DNA of 11,036 bases from Thermoplasmata archaeon. GTDB lineage: Archaea > Thermoplasmatota > Thermoplasmata > Lutacidiplasmatales > UBA184. The number at the start of each line of letters is the position of its first letter. The stretch's first letter is position 1. The notes under the pieces were generated by a model. The model was given only the letters and a program-made list of their open reading frames with translations. It ran no database searches and had not been told where the DNA came from. Below are positions 1 to 6,554 of the stretch, piece after piece. Where the stretch lies: contig JASHSA010000066.1 of NCBI GenBank assembly GCA_030037035.1, positions 1-11,036 on the forward strand. The letters run 5' to 3'. The position numbers and the translations under genes are program-made.

Positions 1-1032
1 TCGTCGCTCGCCCGCGAGGCGGCGATGCGCGCGCTGCGGCGCTACCTGCCCGAGATCGACTTCGACCACCCGATCCCGATCTCGCTGCTCGAGCGGATGA
101 AGGTCACCGAGACCGACTTCCGCGAGGCGCTCAAGCAGATCGAACCGTCGAGCCTGCGCGACGTCGCGGTCGAGGTCCCGACGACCCGCTGGGAGGAGGT
201 CGGCGGCGTGGAGCGGGTCCGTCGCGTCCTCGAGGAGTCGGTCGAGCTGCCGTTCAAGAACCCGCAGGTCTACCGGCATATCGGCATCGACCCGCCGCGC
301 GGGATCCTGCTCTACGGTCCCCCCGGGGTCGGCAAGACGCTGCTCGCGAAGGCCGTCGCGACCGAGAGCCAGGCGAACTTCATCTCGGTGAAGGGCCCGG
401 AGGTGATGAGCAAGTGGGTCGGCGAGAGCGAGAAGGCGATCCGCATGATCTTCAAGAAGGCCCGCCAGGCCTCCCCGTCGATCGTCTTCGTCGACGAGAT
501 CGACTCGATCGCCCCGCGGCGGGGACTGCAGACCTCCAGCGGCGTCACGGAGCGCATCGTCAACCAGCTCCTGACGTCGATCGACGGGCTCGAGACGCTC
601 GAGCGGGTCCTCGTCATCGCGGCGACGAACCGCCCCGACATCGTCGACGAGGCGCTCCTGCGCACGGGGCGCTTCGACCGCCTCCTCTACGTCGAGCCGC
701 CGGACGCCGCGGGCCGGCTCGAGATCCTGACGGTCCACACGGCGAGGATGCCGCTCGCCGACGACGTCGACCTCGCCCAGCTCGCCGCGCGGACCGACGG
801 CTACGTCGGCAGCGACCTCGCGGCGCTCTGCCGCGAGGCCGGCCTCACGGCGATCCGGGAGAACCTGAAGGCGAGCAAGGTGACCCGGGCGCACTTCGAC
901 GCCGCCCTCAAGCAGGTCCGGCCGTCGTGCGACGCGGAGGCGATCCGCTTCTACGAGGAGTTCGAAAAGCACCTCGCCCGCGAGCGGGTCGGCCGCCGCA
1001 AGGAAGAGCCGGTCGAGGCGATCTACCGCTAG
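1..1032 (+). CDS. cdc48: Cdc48/VAT-family AAA+ ATPase, C-terminal part (5' end outside window)
   Basis: Double-ring AAA+ unfoldase that uses ATP to pull proteins apart, probably passing them to the 20S proteasome. The frame is open from base 1, so the gene begins upstream; the first residues (SSLAREAAMRALRRYLPEID) match the end of the D1 ring in this family, and the rest is a complete D2 ring. Seen in D2, numbering from base 1: Walker A GPPGVGKT at 106-113, pore-loop KWVGESE, Walker B IVFVDEID at 161-168, sensor-1 AATNRPD, the arginine-finger segment RTGRFDR (the usual Pro is Thr here), and the sensor-2 helix GSDLAALCREA. The protein ends in Ile-Tyr-Arg, an HbYX-type tripeptide known in proteasome-activating ATPases. 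ATG codons inside the fragment are internal, not starts. The next gene lies 125 bp downstream on the same strand and has its own possible promoter. Family assignment is secure; the proteasome link is inferred from the tail. Confidence 0.95.
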   Translation, partial: SSLAREAAMRALRRYLPEIDFDHPIPISLLERMKVTETDFREALKQIEPSSLRDVAVEVPTTRWEEVGGVERVRRVLEESVELPFKNPQVYRHIGIDPPRGILLYGPPGVGKTLLAKAVATESQANFISVKGPEVMSKWVGESEKAIRMIFKKARQASPSIVFVDEIDSIAPRRGLQTSSGVTERIVNQLLTSIDGLETLERVLVIAATNRPDIVDEALLRTGRFDRLLYVEPPDAAGRLEILTVHTARMPLADDVDLAQLAARTDGYVGSDLAALCREAGLTAIRENLKASKVTRAHFDAALKQVRPSCDAEAIRFYEEFEKHLARERVGRRKEEPVEAIYR

Positions 1033-1081
1033 CCTGCGGCGGGGGCGTCCGGGGAGCCCCGTTCCCGCGCCCGGCCCCGGA

Positions 1082-1087
1082 TTTTTT
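1082..1087 (+). terminator. Oligo-T tract, likely transcription stop after cdc48
   Basis: Six consecutive T residues lie 50 bp after the cdc48 stop codon, in a region that otherwise has almost no T. Archaeal RNA polymerase commonly terminates at oligo-U with no required hairpin. A G+C dyad (1050-1061) lies upstream, but its 2-nt loop is too tight to count on. Confidence 0.4.
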
Positions 1088-1096
1088 GGAGAAAGT

Positions 1097-1107
1097 GCTA
1101 AGTAATG
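1097..1107 (+). promoter_or_regulatory. Weak TATA-like element upstream of the surface protein gene
   Basis: GCTAAGTAATG is the only AT-rich stretch between cdc48 and the surface protein apart from the T tract. If it is the TATA box, transcription would start near 1128 and leave a leader of about 30-40 nt containing GGGAG-like sequence. It fits the archaeal consensus poorly, so this is tentative. Confidence 0.3.
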
Positions 1108-1157
1108 GGGCCAAGTTCGGCGCCCCGCCCTCGAGAGAGGGAGAGAGAACGGGAGAA

Positions 1158-4100
1158 GTGAGACCGGTGCAACGCCCCCTGTATCGCGCAGCGTCGTGGG
1201 TACTGGTGGTGGTCGTCCTGGCGAGCACGCTGGCGGCGGTCTTCGGGACCGCGGCCGCCACCTCGACGACCTACACCTTGACCGGATTCGTCGACCAGCC
1301 CGGCACCGTGACCAAGGCGCCGGTGCCGGCCGGCGTCACGGTCGACCTCGTGAACCGCGCGGACGGGTCCGTCTACGCGACGACGACCGGCGCCGGCGGG
1401 CAGTTCAAGTTCACCTCCTCCGGCACCTCCGGCGCCCTCGCGCCCGGCTACTGGGGGCTCTACGTCCCGACGGCGATCGACTCGTCGGTGAGCGGCTGCA
1501 AGCCGTACCGCTGCACGGTCGCTTCCGAGCAGCCGGCCCCGGTGTACGCGTTCTACACCGCGACCGTCCTGACGCACCCGACGGCGAACCCGCAGCTGAT
1601 CTCCAACGTCCAGGTCCTGCCGTACAACGCGACGCTCAACGGGACCGTGATGCAGGGCTCCGGCACGGTCGCCGGGGCGACCGTGAAGCTGCTCGCCCCG
1701 GCCGACGCCGGCCTGGTCCTGGCCAGCAACACGAGCAACGCGACCGGCTTCTACAACCTGAGCGTGCCGTACGGCACCTGGGTCCTGCAGGCGAGCCACA
1801 CCTCCGGCTCGAACTTCTACTCCAACTCGACCAAGGTGTCGATCGCGGCCCGCCTGACGCACGCCTACCCGCTGTTGAAGGCGTACTCGATCTCGGGCCG
1901 GATCTCGTCGTCCGCCACGAAGGCGTACGTCACCGTCGGCGGCAACGCGACGCTCTACGACCCGACGGACCAGTACCTCTACACGATCCCGACGGCGCCG
2001 GGCGGCTACTACGCGTTCAGCTCCTACCCCGCCGACTTCACCAAGGTCGGCAGCCAGGAGACGTTCTACGTCGTCCTCTCGTCGGTCGGCTTCGAGACGG
2101 TCTGGTACCCGGTGAACATCTCCTCGCCGACCCCGGCCCCGAGGAGCGTGACGACGAGCCCGAGGACGACCGCCGAGCGCGGGACGTTCTCCACGACGCT
2201 CGACTTCACCGGCGTGAACCCGGCGACGGGCAAGGGCAGGCTGAACGTCAGCACGTCGGTCCAGCTCGGCAACGACAGCGAGGTGCCGGGCCTGCCCAAC
2301 GGCTCGGTCGGCCAGCTCTGGGCGCAGCTCGGCCTGGACTACGACCACTCGATGAACTTCTCCGCCGCCTCCGCGACCGCGTTCGAGGACTTCGTGGCGG
2401 ACGAGGGACCGTTCTTCCCGGCGACCCAGGCGGGCACGACGTTCAACGGCACGACGTTCGTCGCGCCGACGGCCGCCCAGGGGATGACGAACTTCACCTT
2501 CGCGAGCGGGTGCACCACGACGTGCGGCCTCTCGAGCGCCCAGGCGATCTCCTACGGCTGGACGAACAGCTACAAGCTGAACGGCACGGTCGGGAAGAGC
2601 TCGGACTCCTACTCGATCTCGTTCAAGTTCCAGCACCCGAGCTCGAGCCAGGACGTCTACAACTACACCCTGGAGCTGCCGAGCGGCTACGCGCTCTCCG
2701 CCGGGACGACGGCGCCGGCGAACTCGACCCTGCTCGGCACCGGCCCGCAGGCGAGCTGGACGGCGTTCACGCTCGAGTCCAAGGCGAGCTCGACCCCGTC
2801 GGCGACCGTGACGTTCTCGATCGTGAAGATCGCCGCCGTCACGGCGAAGATGGCGGTGACGTCGACGAACGCGTTCTTCTCGAAGGCGAGCGTCCTCAAC
2901 TCGACGCGCAACTACTACACCGTCGTCCTCGCGGAGGGCACCAAGGCGACGTTCAGCGCCTCCTCCACGACCTACCCCACCGGGGTGAACGGCACCGAGT
3001 TCGTCTGGAACTGGGGGAACGGCCACAGCACGACGGTCCCGAACAACGCCTCGGTGAACTACACCTACGCGGTGCCGAACGGCACGACGACGTACGACGG
3101 TAAGCTCACCGTCTACGCCTCCTCCGGCGCGAACAGCTCGGCGAAGTTCTTCGTCTGGGTCCTCGACCCGGCCGACTCCGTCCCGACCGCCGGCATCGCC
3201 TCGAACGCGACGGGCTACGAGAACCGGACCTCCGGGACCGCAAAGTACCTGTTCGTCAACTGGACGACGTCGCTGAAGTTCAACGCCTCGGCGACGATGA
3301 TCGCGGCGCCGGACAACCTGTCGATCGCCGCGTTCACCCTGACGGCGCACAACTTCACCTCGAGCGCGAACTACACCGTCTCGAAGGGCGCGAGCGCGCG
3401 GTCGAACTGGACGGTCGCCTTCGGGGCGAACACGACCAGCAACACGACCGGGCCGGGGCACGGCTACTACGTGCATTTCAACACGCTCTCGATCGGCGGC
3501 GCGCCGCTGACGATCCGGGGCTGGGGCTGGGAGTACGTCCTGACCCTGACCGTCTGGTCGCTGGTCGGGACGAAGTCGACGACGAGCCTGACGATCCTGG
3601 TCAACGACACCGAGCCGCCGATCCCGTCGCTCGCGATCCTGACCGCGACCGGCAAGACGATCAGCGGCTCGTCGATCGTCGAGGGACCGAAGCACTACGT
3701 GAACCTGCAGCTCGACGCGGCCGGCTCGGTCAGCTTCGGCAACGGCACGGTCACGAACTACACGTGGTTCGTCTCGAACCCGGGGAACACGACGAGCACC
3801 TCGGGCTTCAAGAACCAGACCTACACCGTGCACTCGGTCAAGCCGTACCCGACGATCCGGCTCTATCCGAAGACGACCGACTACTCGATCAAGCTGACCG
3901 TCGACGACAGCAACGGGGTCTCCGCGAACACGACCAAGAAGCTCGAGGTCGCCGACAACACGACCTTGCGGCCGATCATGGAGGCGAACAACCTCACCGG
4001 CCCGACGACGCTGAACGCCGGCACGAGCTACACCTACCAGCTCAACGTCACGGTCGGCGGAGGCTCGAAGGCGATCGCGGACAACATCACCGTGAAGGTC

Positions 4101-4574
4101 TACCTGCTGAGCGCGAGCGCGAGCGGCTCTCGGAACTACATCGCCGGGACCCCCGGCTCGGTGACGTTCTACGGCTACTCGAACTCCTCGAAGTCGGCGA
4201 CGGTGAACTCGACCGTGCTCGACACCGGGCTGATCCCGGAGCTCCACCACGGCAAGACCGTGCTGGCGGTCGTCCACTGGGACCCGAGCAAATCCGGCTC
4301 GTTCACCTTCTACGCGCAGGCGTACGCGACCAACGCGTTCGTCAACAACTCCTCCGTCAGCATCGTCTCCACGGCGATCACGGTGCACCCGAACCCGACG
4401 ACCCAGCTGATCGAGTACGGCGGGATCGCGGCGGGGGTCGTGATCGTGATCGTGGCGTTGGTGCTGTTCTACCGCCGCCGCACCCGCAAGGGCGGTCCGG
4501 CCAAGCCGGCCCCTTCGAGCAAGAGCGGCCTCGAGCGCGGCGGTAAGCGCACGGACGACGACGACGACGAATAG
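1158..4574 (+). CDS. Large secreted, C-terminally anchored, glycosylation-site-rich surface protein
   Basis: I recognise no named family for the whole 1138-residue protein. Residues 1-10 are basic and 14-29 hydrophobic, a signal peptide likely cut near 30-35. Beta-sandwich domains resembling carboxypeptidase-regulatory/SpaA repeats lie at about 37-105 and 155-240, possibly a third from 249. A PKD-like domain around 565-665 contains WNWGNG at 617-622, a second PKD-like region follows near 820-930, and a CARDB-like region precedes the anchor. About 46 N-X-S/T sequons are spread over the outside part. Two close cysteine pairs (C114/C119 and C452/C456) could form disulfides. One transmembrane helix (about 1087-1105) is followed by RRRTRK and a 33-residue tail ending in five Asp and a Glu. 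The start is GTG at 1158; GTG at 1167 is in frame and better spaced (11 nt) from GGAG at 1152-1155. The frame is open further upstream, but that would overlap cdc48. Likely role: cell-surface structure, adhesion or binding; the ligand is unknown. Confidence 0.85.
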   Translation: MRPVQRPLYRAASWVLVVVVLASTLAAVFGTAAATSTTYTLTGFVDQPGTVTKAPVPAGVTVDLVNRADGSVYATTTGAGGQFKFTSSGTSGALAPGYWGLYVPTAIDSSVSGCKPYRCTVASEQPAPVYAFYTATVLTHPTANPQLISNVQVLPYNATLNGTVMQGSGTVAGATVKLLAPADAGLVLASNTSNATGFYNLSVPYGTWVLQASHTSGSNFYSNSTKVSIAARLTHAYPLLKAYSISGRISSSATKAYVTVGGNATLYDPTDQYLYTIPTAPGGYYAFSSYPADFTKVGSQETFYVVLSSVGFETVWYPVNISSPTPAPRSVTTSPRTTAERGTFSTTLDFTGVNPATGKGRLNVSTSVQLGNDSEVPGLPNGSVGQLWAQLGLDYDHSMNFSAASATAFEDFVADEGPFFPATQAGTTFNGTTFVAPTAAQGMTNFTFASGCTTTCGLSSAQAISYGWTNSYKLNGTVGKSSDSYSISFKFQHPSSSQDVYNYTLELPSGYALSAGTTAPANSTLLGTGPQASWTAFTLESKASSTPSATVTFSIVKIAAVTAKMAVTSTNAFFSKASVLNSTRNYYTVVLAEGTKATFSASSTTYPTGVNGTEFVWNWGNGHSTTVPNNASVNYTYAVPNGTTTYDGKLTVYASSGANSSAKFFVWVLDPADSVPTAGIASNATGYENRTSGTAKYLFVNWTTSLKFNASATMIAAPDNLSIAAFTLTAHNFTSSANYTVSKGASARSNWTVAFGANTTSNTTGPGHGYYVHFNTLSIGGAPLTIRGWGWEYVLTLTVWSLVGTKSTTSLTILVNDTEPPIPSLAILTATGKTISGSSIVEGPKHYVNLQLDAAGSVSFGNGTVTNYTWFVSNPGNTTSTSGFKNQTYTVHSVKPYPTIRLYPKTTDYSIKLTVDDSNGVSANTTKKLEVADNTTLRPIMEANNLTGPTTLNAGTSYTYQLNVTVGGGSKAIADNITVKVYLLSASASGSRNYIAGTPGSVTFYGYSNSSKSATVNSTVLDTGLIPELHHGKTVLAVVHWDPSKSGSFTFYAQAYATNAFVNNSSVSIVSTAITVHPNPTTQLIEYGGIAAGVVIVIVALVLFYRRRTRKGGPAKPAPSSKSGLERGGKRTDDDDDE

Positions 4575-4597
4575 GGCGACCGCCCCCGGCGGTCGCC
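4575..4597 (+). terminator. Perfect 10-bp hairpin directly after the surface protein stop
   Basis: GGCGACCGCC (4575-4584), loop CCC, and GGCGGTCGCC (4588-4597) form a perfect inverted repeat that begins on the base after the TAG stop. No T tract follows on either strand, so it is not a classic intrinsic terminator. It sits at a convergent junction and may end transcription or protect the 3' end of the mRNA. The rest of the gap to rpoN (4598-4703) is G+C-rich with no gene that I can see. Confidence 0.55.
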
Positions 4598-4703
4598 GCC
4601 CGCCGCCGGAGCTCGGCACCTCGGCGCGCGAGCGGTCGCGCTCGGCAGGGTCGTAACGGATCCTCGGCGGGACGTCGCCGGGGCGGGGCCGGAGGGGCCC
4701 GGG

Positions 4704-4901
4704 CTACCCGTACGGGCCGACCTCGTCCAAGAGGTCGACGTGCGTGAGCAGCATGCGCCGGCAGCAGTAGCGCTCCAGCCCGAGGGCGTCGAAGACCGGC
4801 CCGGCCGGCTCGCCGCGCATCGTGCGCTCGCGGTACTCGTCCCAGTACTGCCCGATCACAGCGCCGCAGGTGAAGCAGCGCACCGGCACCATCATCGTCA
4901 T
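4704..4901 (-). CDS. rpoN: DNA-directed RNA polymerase subunit N (Rpo10)
   Basis: Small zinc-binding subunit of archaeal RNA polymerase, homologous to eukaryotic Rpb10; unrelated to bacterial sigma-54, which shares the symbol. The 65-residue product has the family signature: VPVRCFTCG with Cys9 and Cys12, and RYCCRRMLLTHVDLLDE with the adjacent Cys46-Cys47, which together bind one zinc. Length is normal (about 60-75 residues). Three ATG codons lie close together (4901, 4895, 4892). ATG at 4901 is chosen because GGAGGT at 4915-4910 is 8 nt from it, against 14 or more for the others. The gene is last in the eL18-uL13-uS9 operon, with 14 nt between the uS9 stop and this start. A longer open frame upstream is just uS9 sequence read in another frame. 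The subunit genes that often follow in other archaea (rpoK, then enolase and uS2) are absent; the surface protein gene converges here instead. Confidence 0.95.
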   Translation of the reverse strand: MTMMVPVRCFTCGAVIGQYWDEYRERTMRGEPAGPVFDALGLERYCCRRMLLTHVDLLDEVGPYG

Positions 4902-4909
4902 CGACCGTG

Positions 4910-4915
4910 ACCTCC
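4910..4915 (-). promoter_or_regulatory. Strong ribosome binding site of rpoN
   Basis: GGAGGT on the minus strand, next to the uS9 stop codon (TAG at 4918-4916, whose G is part of a longer GGGAGGT run). It is complementary to the conserved 3' end of archaeal 16S rRNA and sits 8 nt before ATG 4901, which fixes the rpoN start and suggests coupled translation after uS9. Confidence 0.75.
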
Positions 4916-5323
4916 CTACCGGTAGGACTTCTGCCGCCGCGCGCGTGCGCCGCGCCCGCCGGGGCGCTTCGGCAGCTTGCGGCGCGGGTCGTTCACGAGC
5001 AGCGTCCGGTCGTAGTGACGGAACGTCGAGCGGAGCCCGTCGTCCTTGAGCCACTCGACGAGCCCGCGCGCGACCGCCGTGCGGGCGGCGGAGGCCTGCC
5101 CGATGATCCCGCCGCCCCGCGCGCGCACCGAGATGTTCAGCTGGCGGACGCGGTCGCCGACCATCAGGAGCGGCTCCTGGATCTTCTGCCGGACGATCTC
5201 GGGCTCGACCAGCTCGAGCGGGATGCCGTTGAACCGCATCTGCCCCTGGCCCTTGCGGACGGTCGCGCGGGCGATCGCCGCCTTGCGCTTGCCGGTCGTC
5301 TGGACGATCGTCGGGGCCTTCAC
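4916..5323 (-). CDS. rps9: Small ribosomal subunit protein uS9
   Basis: Ribosomal protein of the 30S head whose C-terminal tail reaches toward the P-site tRNA. The 135-residue product shows the family's start, TGKRKAAIARATVRKGQG (about 10-27), then FNG, the RARGGGIIGQASAARTAVARGLVEW core, and the highly conserved basic tail ending in QKSYR. The length is typical for archaeal uS9. The start is GTG (5323-5321), which overlaps the TGA stop of uL13 (5322-5320) as GTGA, so translation is very likely coupled. No independent promoter is visible. The stop adjoins the rpoN ribosome binding site. No unusual residues were noticed. Confidence 0.96.
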   Translation of the reverse strand: MKAPTIVQTTGKRKAAIARATVRKGQGQMRFNGIPLELVEPEIVRQKIQEPLLMVGDRVRQLNISVRARGGGIIGQASAARTAVARGLVEWLKDDGLRSTFRHYDRTLLVNDPRRKLPKRPGGRGARARRQKSYR

Positions 5324-5769
5324 AGGCGCGCTCCGAGCAGCCGGGTGATCTCGGCGAGGGTGAGCGGCGCCCGCAACGACGGGCGGGCCCGGGCGTCCTC
5401 GATCGTCGTCCGCGGCGCGCCGCGCAGCGGCTCGGGGACGCCGATGTGGACCTGCAGGAGTCGGAAGGCGGTCTTCCCGCGCGAGCGCAGGTGCGGGAGC
5501 ATGCCGCGGACGGTGCGCCGGAAGATCCGGTCCGGATAGCGCGGGAAGTGCGGACCCGAGCGGACGGAGCCGCGGGCCCGCGCGGCGGTGTACTGCGCGA
5601 GGACGCTCGCGCGGGAGCCGGTGACGACCGCCCGCTCGGCGTTCACGACCACGATCGATTCGCCGGCGAGCAGCCGCTGGGCGATGCGGCTCGCGGCCCG
5701 TCCGAGGACGAGGCCGCTCGCGTCGACGACGGTCGGCGCGGGCGCGACGGGCGCCGGGGCGTCAGGCAA
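5320..5769 (-). CDS. rpl13: Large ribosomal subunit protein uL13
   Basis: rRNA-binding protein of the 50S subunit. The 149-residue product carries the family core: VVDASGLVLGRAASRIAQRLL, then VVNAERAVVTG, GPHFPRYPDRIFRRTVRGMLP and the FRLLQVHIGVPEP segment. The start is TTG at 5769; it is the only usable start codon ahead of the conserved core. This gives an Ala/Pro-rich N-terminal extension of about 12 residues (PDAPAPVAPAPT) before the usual family start. The start lies 8 bp inside the end of the eL18 gene (stop TGA 5764-5762), so the two are probably translated in coupled fashion. The ribosome binding site is poor. Identity is secure; the exact N terminus is less so. Confidence 0.95.
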   Translation of the reverse strand: MPDAPAPVAPAPTVVDASGLVLGRAASRIAQRLLAGESIVVVNAERAVVTGSRASVLAQYTAARARGSVRSGPHFPRYPDRIFRRTVRGMLPHLRSRGKTAFRLLQVHIGVPEPLRGAPRTTIEDARARPSLRAPLTLAEITRLLGARL

Positions 5770-6127
5770 GGAGGCGCACCCCCGAGCCGTCCGGGCGGGC
5801 CTTCAGGAGCTCGGCGAGGGAGACGGCCGTCCCGCCGGCCGCACGGACCTTCCCGCGCGCCTCGGTCGAGAAGGCGAACGCGCCGACGGTGAGCTGCTTC
5901 GCGAGACGTCCGTCGGCGAGGAGCTTGCCGGCGACCGCGACCGTCTCCCCGGCGTTCGCGAGGCGCTCGAGCTGGCCGACGTTCATCGGCACGAGCTGGT
6001 GACGGGGGCGCTCGAGCCGCTCGGCGACGGCGGCCCAGATCGGCGCGGAGTGCGCCCGCGCGTTCTTCCTGAGCTCGACGAGCAGGCGCGCGAGCGTCGG
6101 ATTTCCCTTGCGGCGTCGCTCGGCCAT
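5762..6127 (-). CDS. rpl18e: Large ribosomal subunit protein eL18
   Basis: Archaeal/eukaryotic-type 50S protein (related in fold to bacterial L15) and first gene of the operon. The 121-residue product shows the archaeal eL18 pattern: basic start, NPTLARLLVELRKNARAHSAPIW (about 9-31), the VGQLERLANAGETVAVAGKLLADG middle (50-73), and the TVGAFAFSTEARGKVRAAGG end (80-99). Length is normal for archaea. ATG at 6127 is chosen because a clear TATA box (6163-6156) places the transcript start about 6 nt upstream of it. There is no Shine-Dalgarno sequence, so initiation is near-leaderless. A longer open frame upstream runs through this promoter and is rejected. In many archaea uS13, uS4, uS11 and rpoD precede this gene; here the operon begins with eL18. 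Confidence 0.95.
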   Translation of the reverse strand: MAERRRKGNPTLARLLVELRKNARAHSAPIWAAVAERLERPRHQLVPMNVGQLERLANAGETVAVAGKLLADGRLAKQLTVGAFAFSTEARGKVRAAGGTAVSLAELLKARPDGSGVRLLA

Positions 6128-6155
6128 AGGAGGGCGGCGCTCGACCCGGGTACGC

Positions 6156-6163
6156 GATATAAG
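6156..6163 (-). promoter_or_regulatory. TATA box of the eL18-uL13-uS9-rpoN operon
   Basis: CTTATATC on the minus strand, centred about 26 bp from a predicted transcript start near 6133, just ahead of ATG 6127. It stands out against G+C-rich surroundings. TTATATCGCG (6162-6153) recurs exactly in the coiled-coil gene promoter. Confidence 0.7.
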
Positions 6164-6270
6164 CATTGCCGCGCCCCGGGCCCTCGGGACGCCGCGGGAG
6201 CGTTCCGGTCCCCGGCCGCCCGCCGCGACCGGCCGAGGAGCTTCGGCGGGGTGCCGCTGCCCGCCAACGA

Positions 6271-6278
6271 TTAAATAC
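6271..6278 (+). promoter_or_regulatory. TATA box of the PRC-barrel/glycosyltransferase unit
   Basis: TTAAATAC, preceded by a purine-containing BRE-like AACGA. It predicts a start near 6300, about 12 nt before ATG 6312. The divergent stretch 6164-6270 between this and the eL18 promoter is G+C-rich, and I see no tRNA or other RNA gene in it. Confidence 0.65.
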
Positions 6279-6311
6279 GCCGCACCGCCCACGCTCCTCG
6301 AGGCGTTCGCG

Positions 6312-6554
6312 ATGCGCAAGTTCCTCACCGAGCTCCGGGGCAAGACCGTGATGACCAACGATGGCCAGATCCTGGGGATGATCGACAACTTCGTCGTCGA
6401 CACGATGTCGGGCGGGATCGCCCACGTCCTCGTCACCCCGAGCGAGGACGTCGAGCAGCGCCTCTTCCAGAGCGATGCCTCCGGCCGCCTGGTGCTCCCC
6501 TTCAAGAGCATGCGCGCGGTCAAGGACGTCGTCGTGATGGACATTGGGAAGTGA
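6312..6554 (+). CDS. Small PRC-barrel domain protein
   Basis: An 80-residue, single-domain PRC-barrel protein. The pattern seen is a start MRKFLTELRGKTVMTNDG, then QILGMIDNFVVDTMSGGIAHVLV, and the closing strand RLVLPFKSMRAVKDVVVMD, which is the small six-strand beta-barrel typical of archaeal stand-alone PRC proteins. No membrane segment or catalytic residues are visible. In haloarchaea, small PRC-barrel proteins (CdpB) bind SepF and take part in FtsZ-based division; whether this one does so is inference from fold only. Related barrels also occur in RNA processing (RimM) and photosynthetic reaction centres. ATG 6312 lies about 12 nt after the predicted transcript start, with a weak GAGG at 6300-6303. 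The stop overlaps the start region of the glycosyltransferase gene, so the two are cotranscribed. An in-frame extension upstream crosses the promoter and is rejected. Confidence 0.85.
   Translation: MRKFLTELRGKTVMTNDGQILGMIDNFVVDTMSGGIAHVLVTPSEDVEQRLFQSDASGRLVLPFKSMRAVKDVVVMDIGK

Noticed and set aside
1050..1061. CGGGG-AG-CCCCG dyad after cdc48 as a hairpin terminator
   Set aside because: The 2-nt loop is sterically poor and the dyad is about 20 nt from the T tract; the T tract alone is the better candidate.
414..1157. In-frame extension of the surface protein gene upstream of GTG 1158
   Set aside because: It runs through cdc48 in another frame, gives Arg/Pro-rich sequence, and would bury the clear signal peptide.
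1098..4619. A 1173-codon open frame on the minus strand opposite the surface protein gene
   Set aside because: Its product is almost pure Arg/Val/Gly/Ala/Asp low-complexity sequence with no domains, as expected from the antisense of a high-G+C gene. The plus-strand frame has a signal peptide, sequons and an anchor.
6164..6270. Possible tRNA or small RNA gene in the divergent gap between eL18 and PRC-barrel
   Set aside because: There is no T-loop-like GGTTCGAATCC, no cloverleaf arms I can pair, and no separate promoter; it is only G+C-rich.
6128..6544. Longer eL18 reading frame starting near 6544 and longer PRC-barrel frame starting near 6108
   Set aside because: Both cross their own TATA boxes and the divergent promoter region, and add no conserved sequence.
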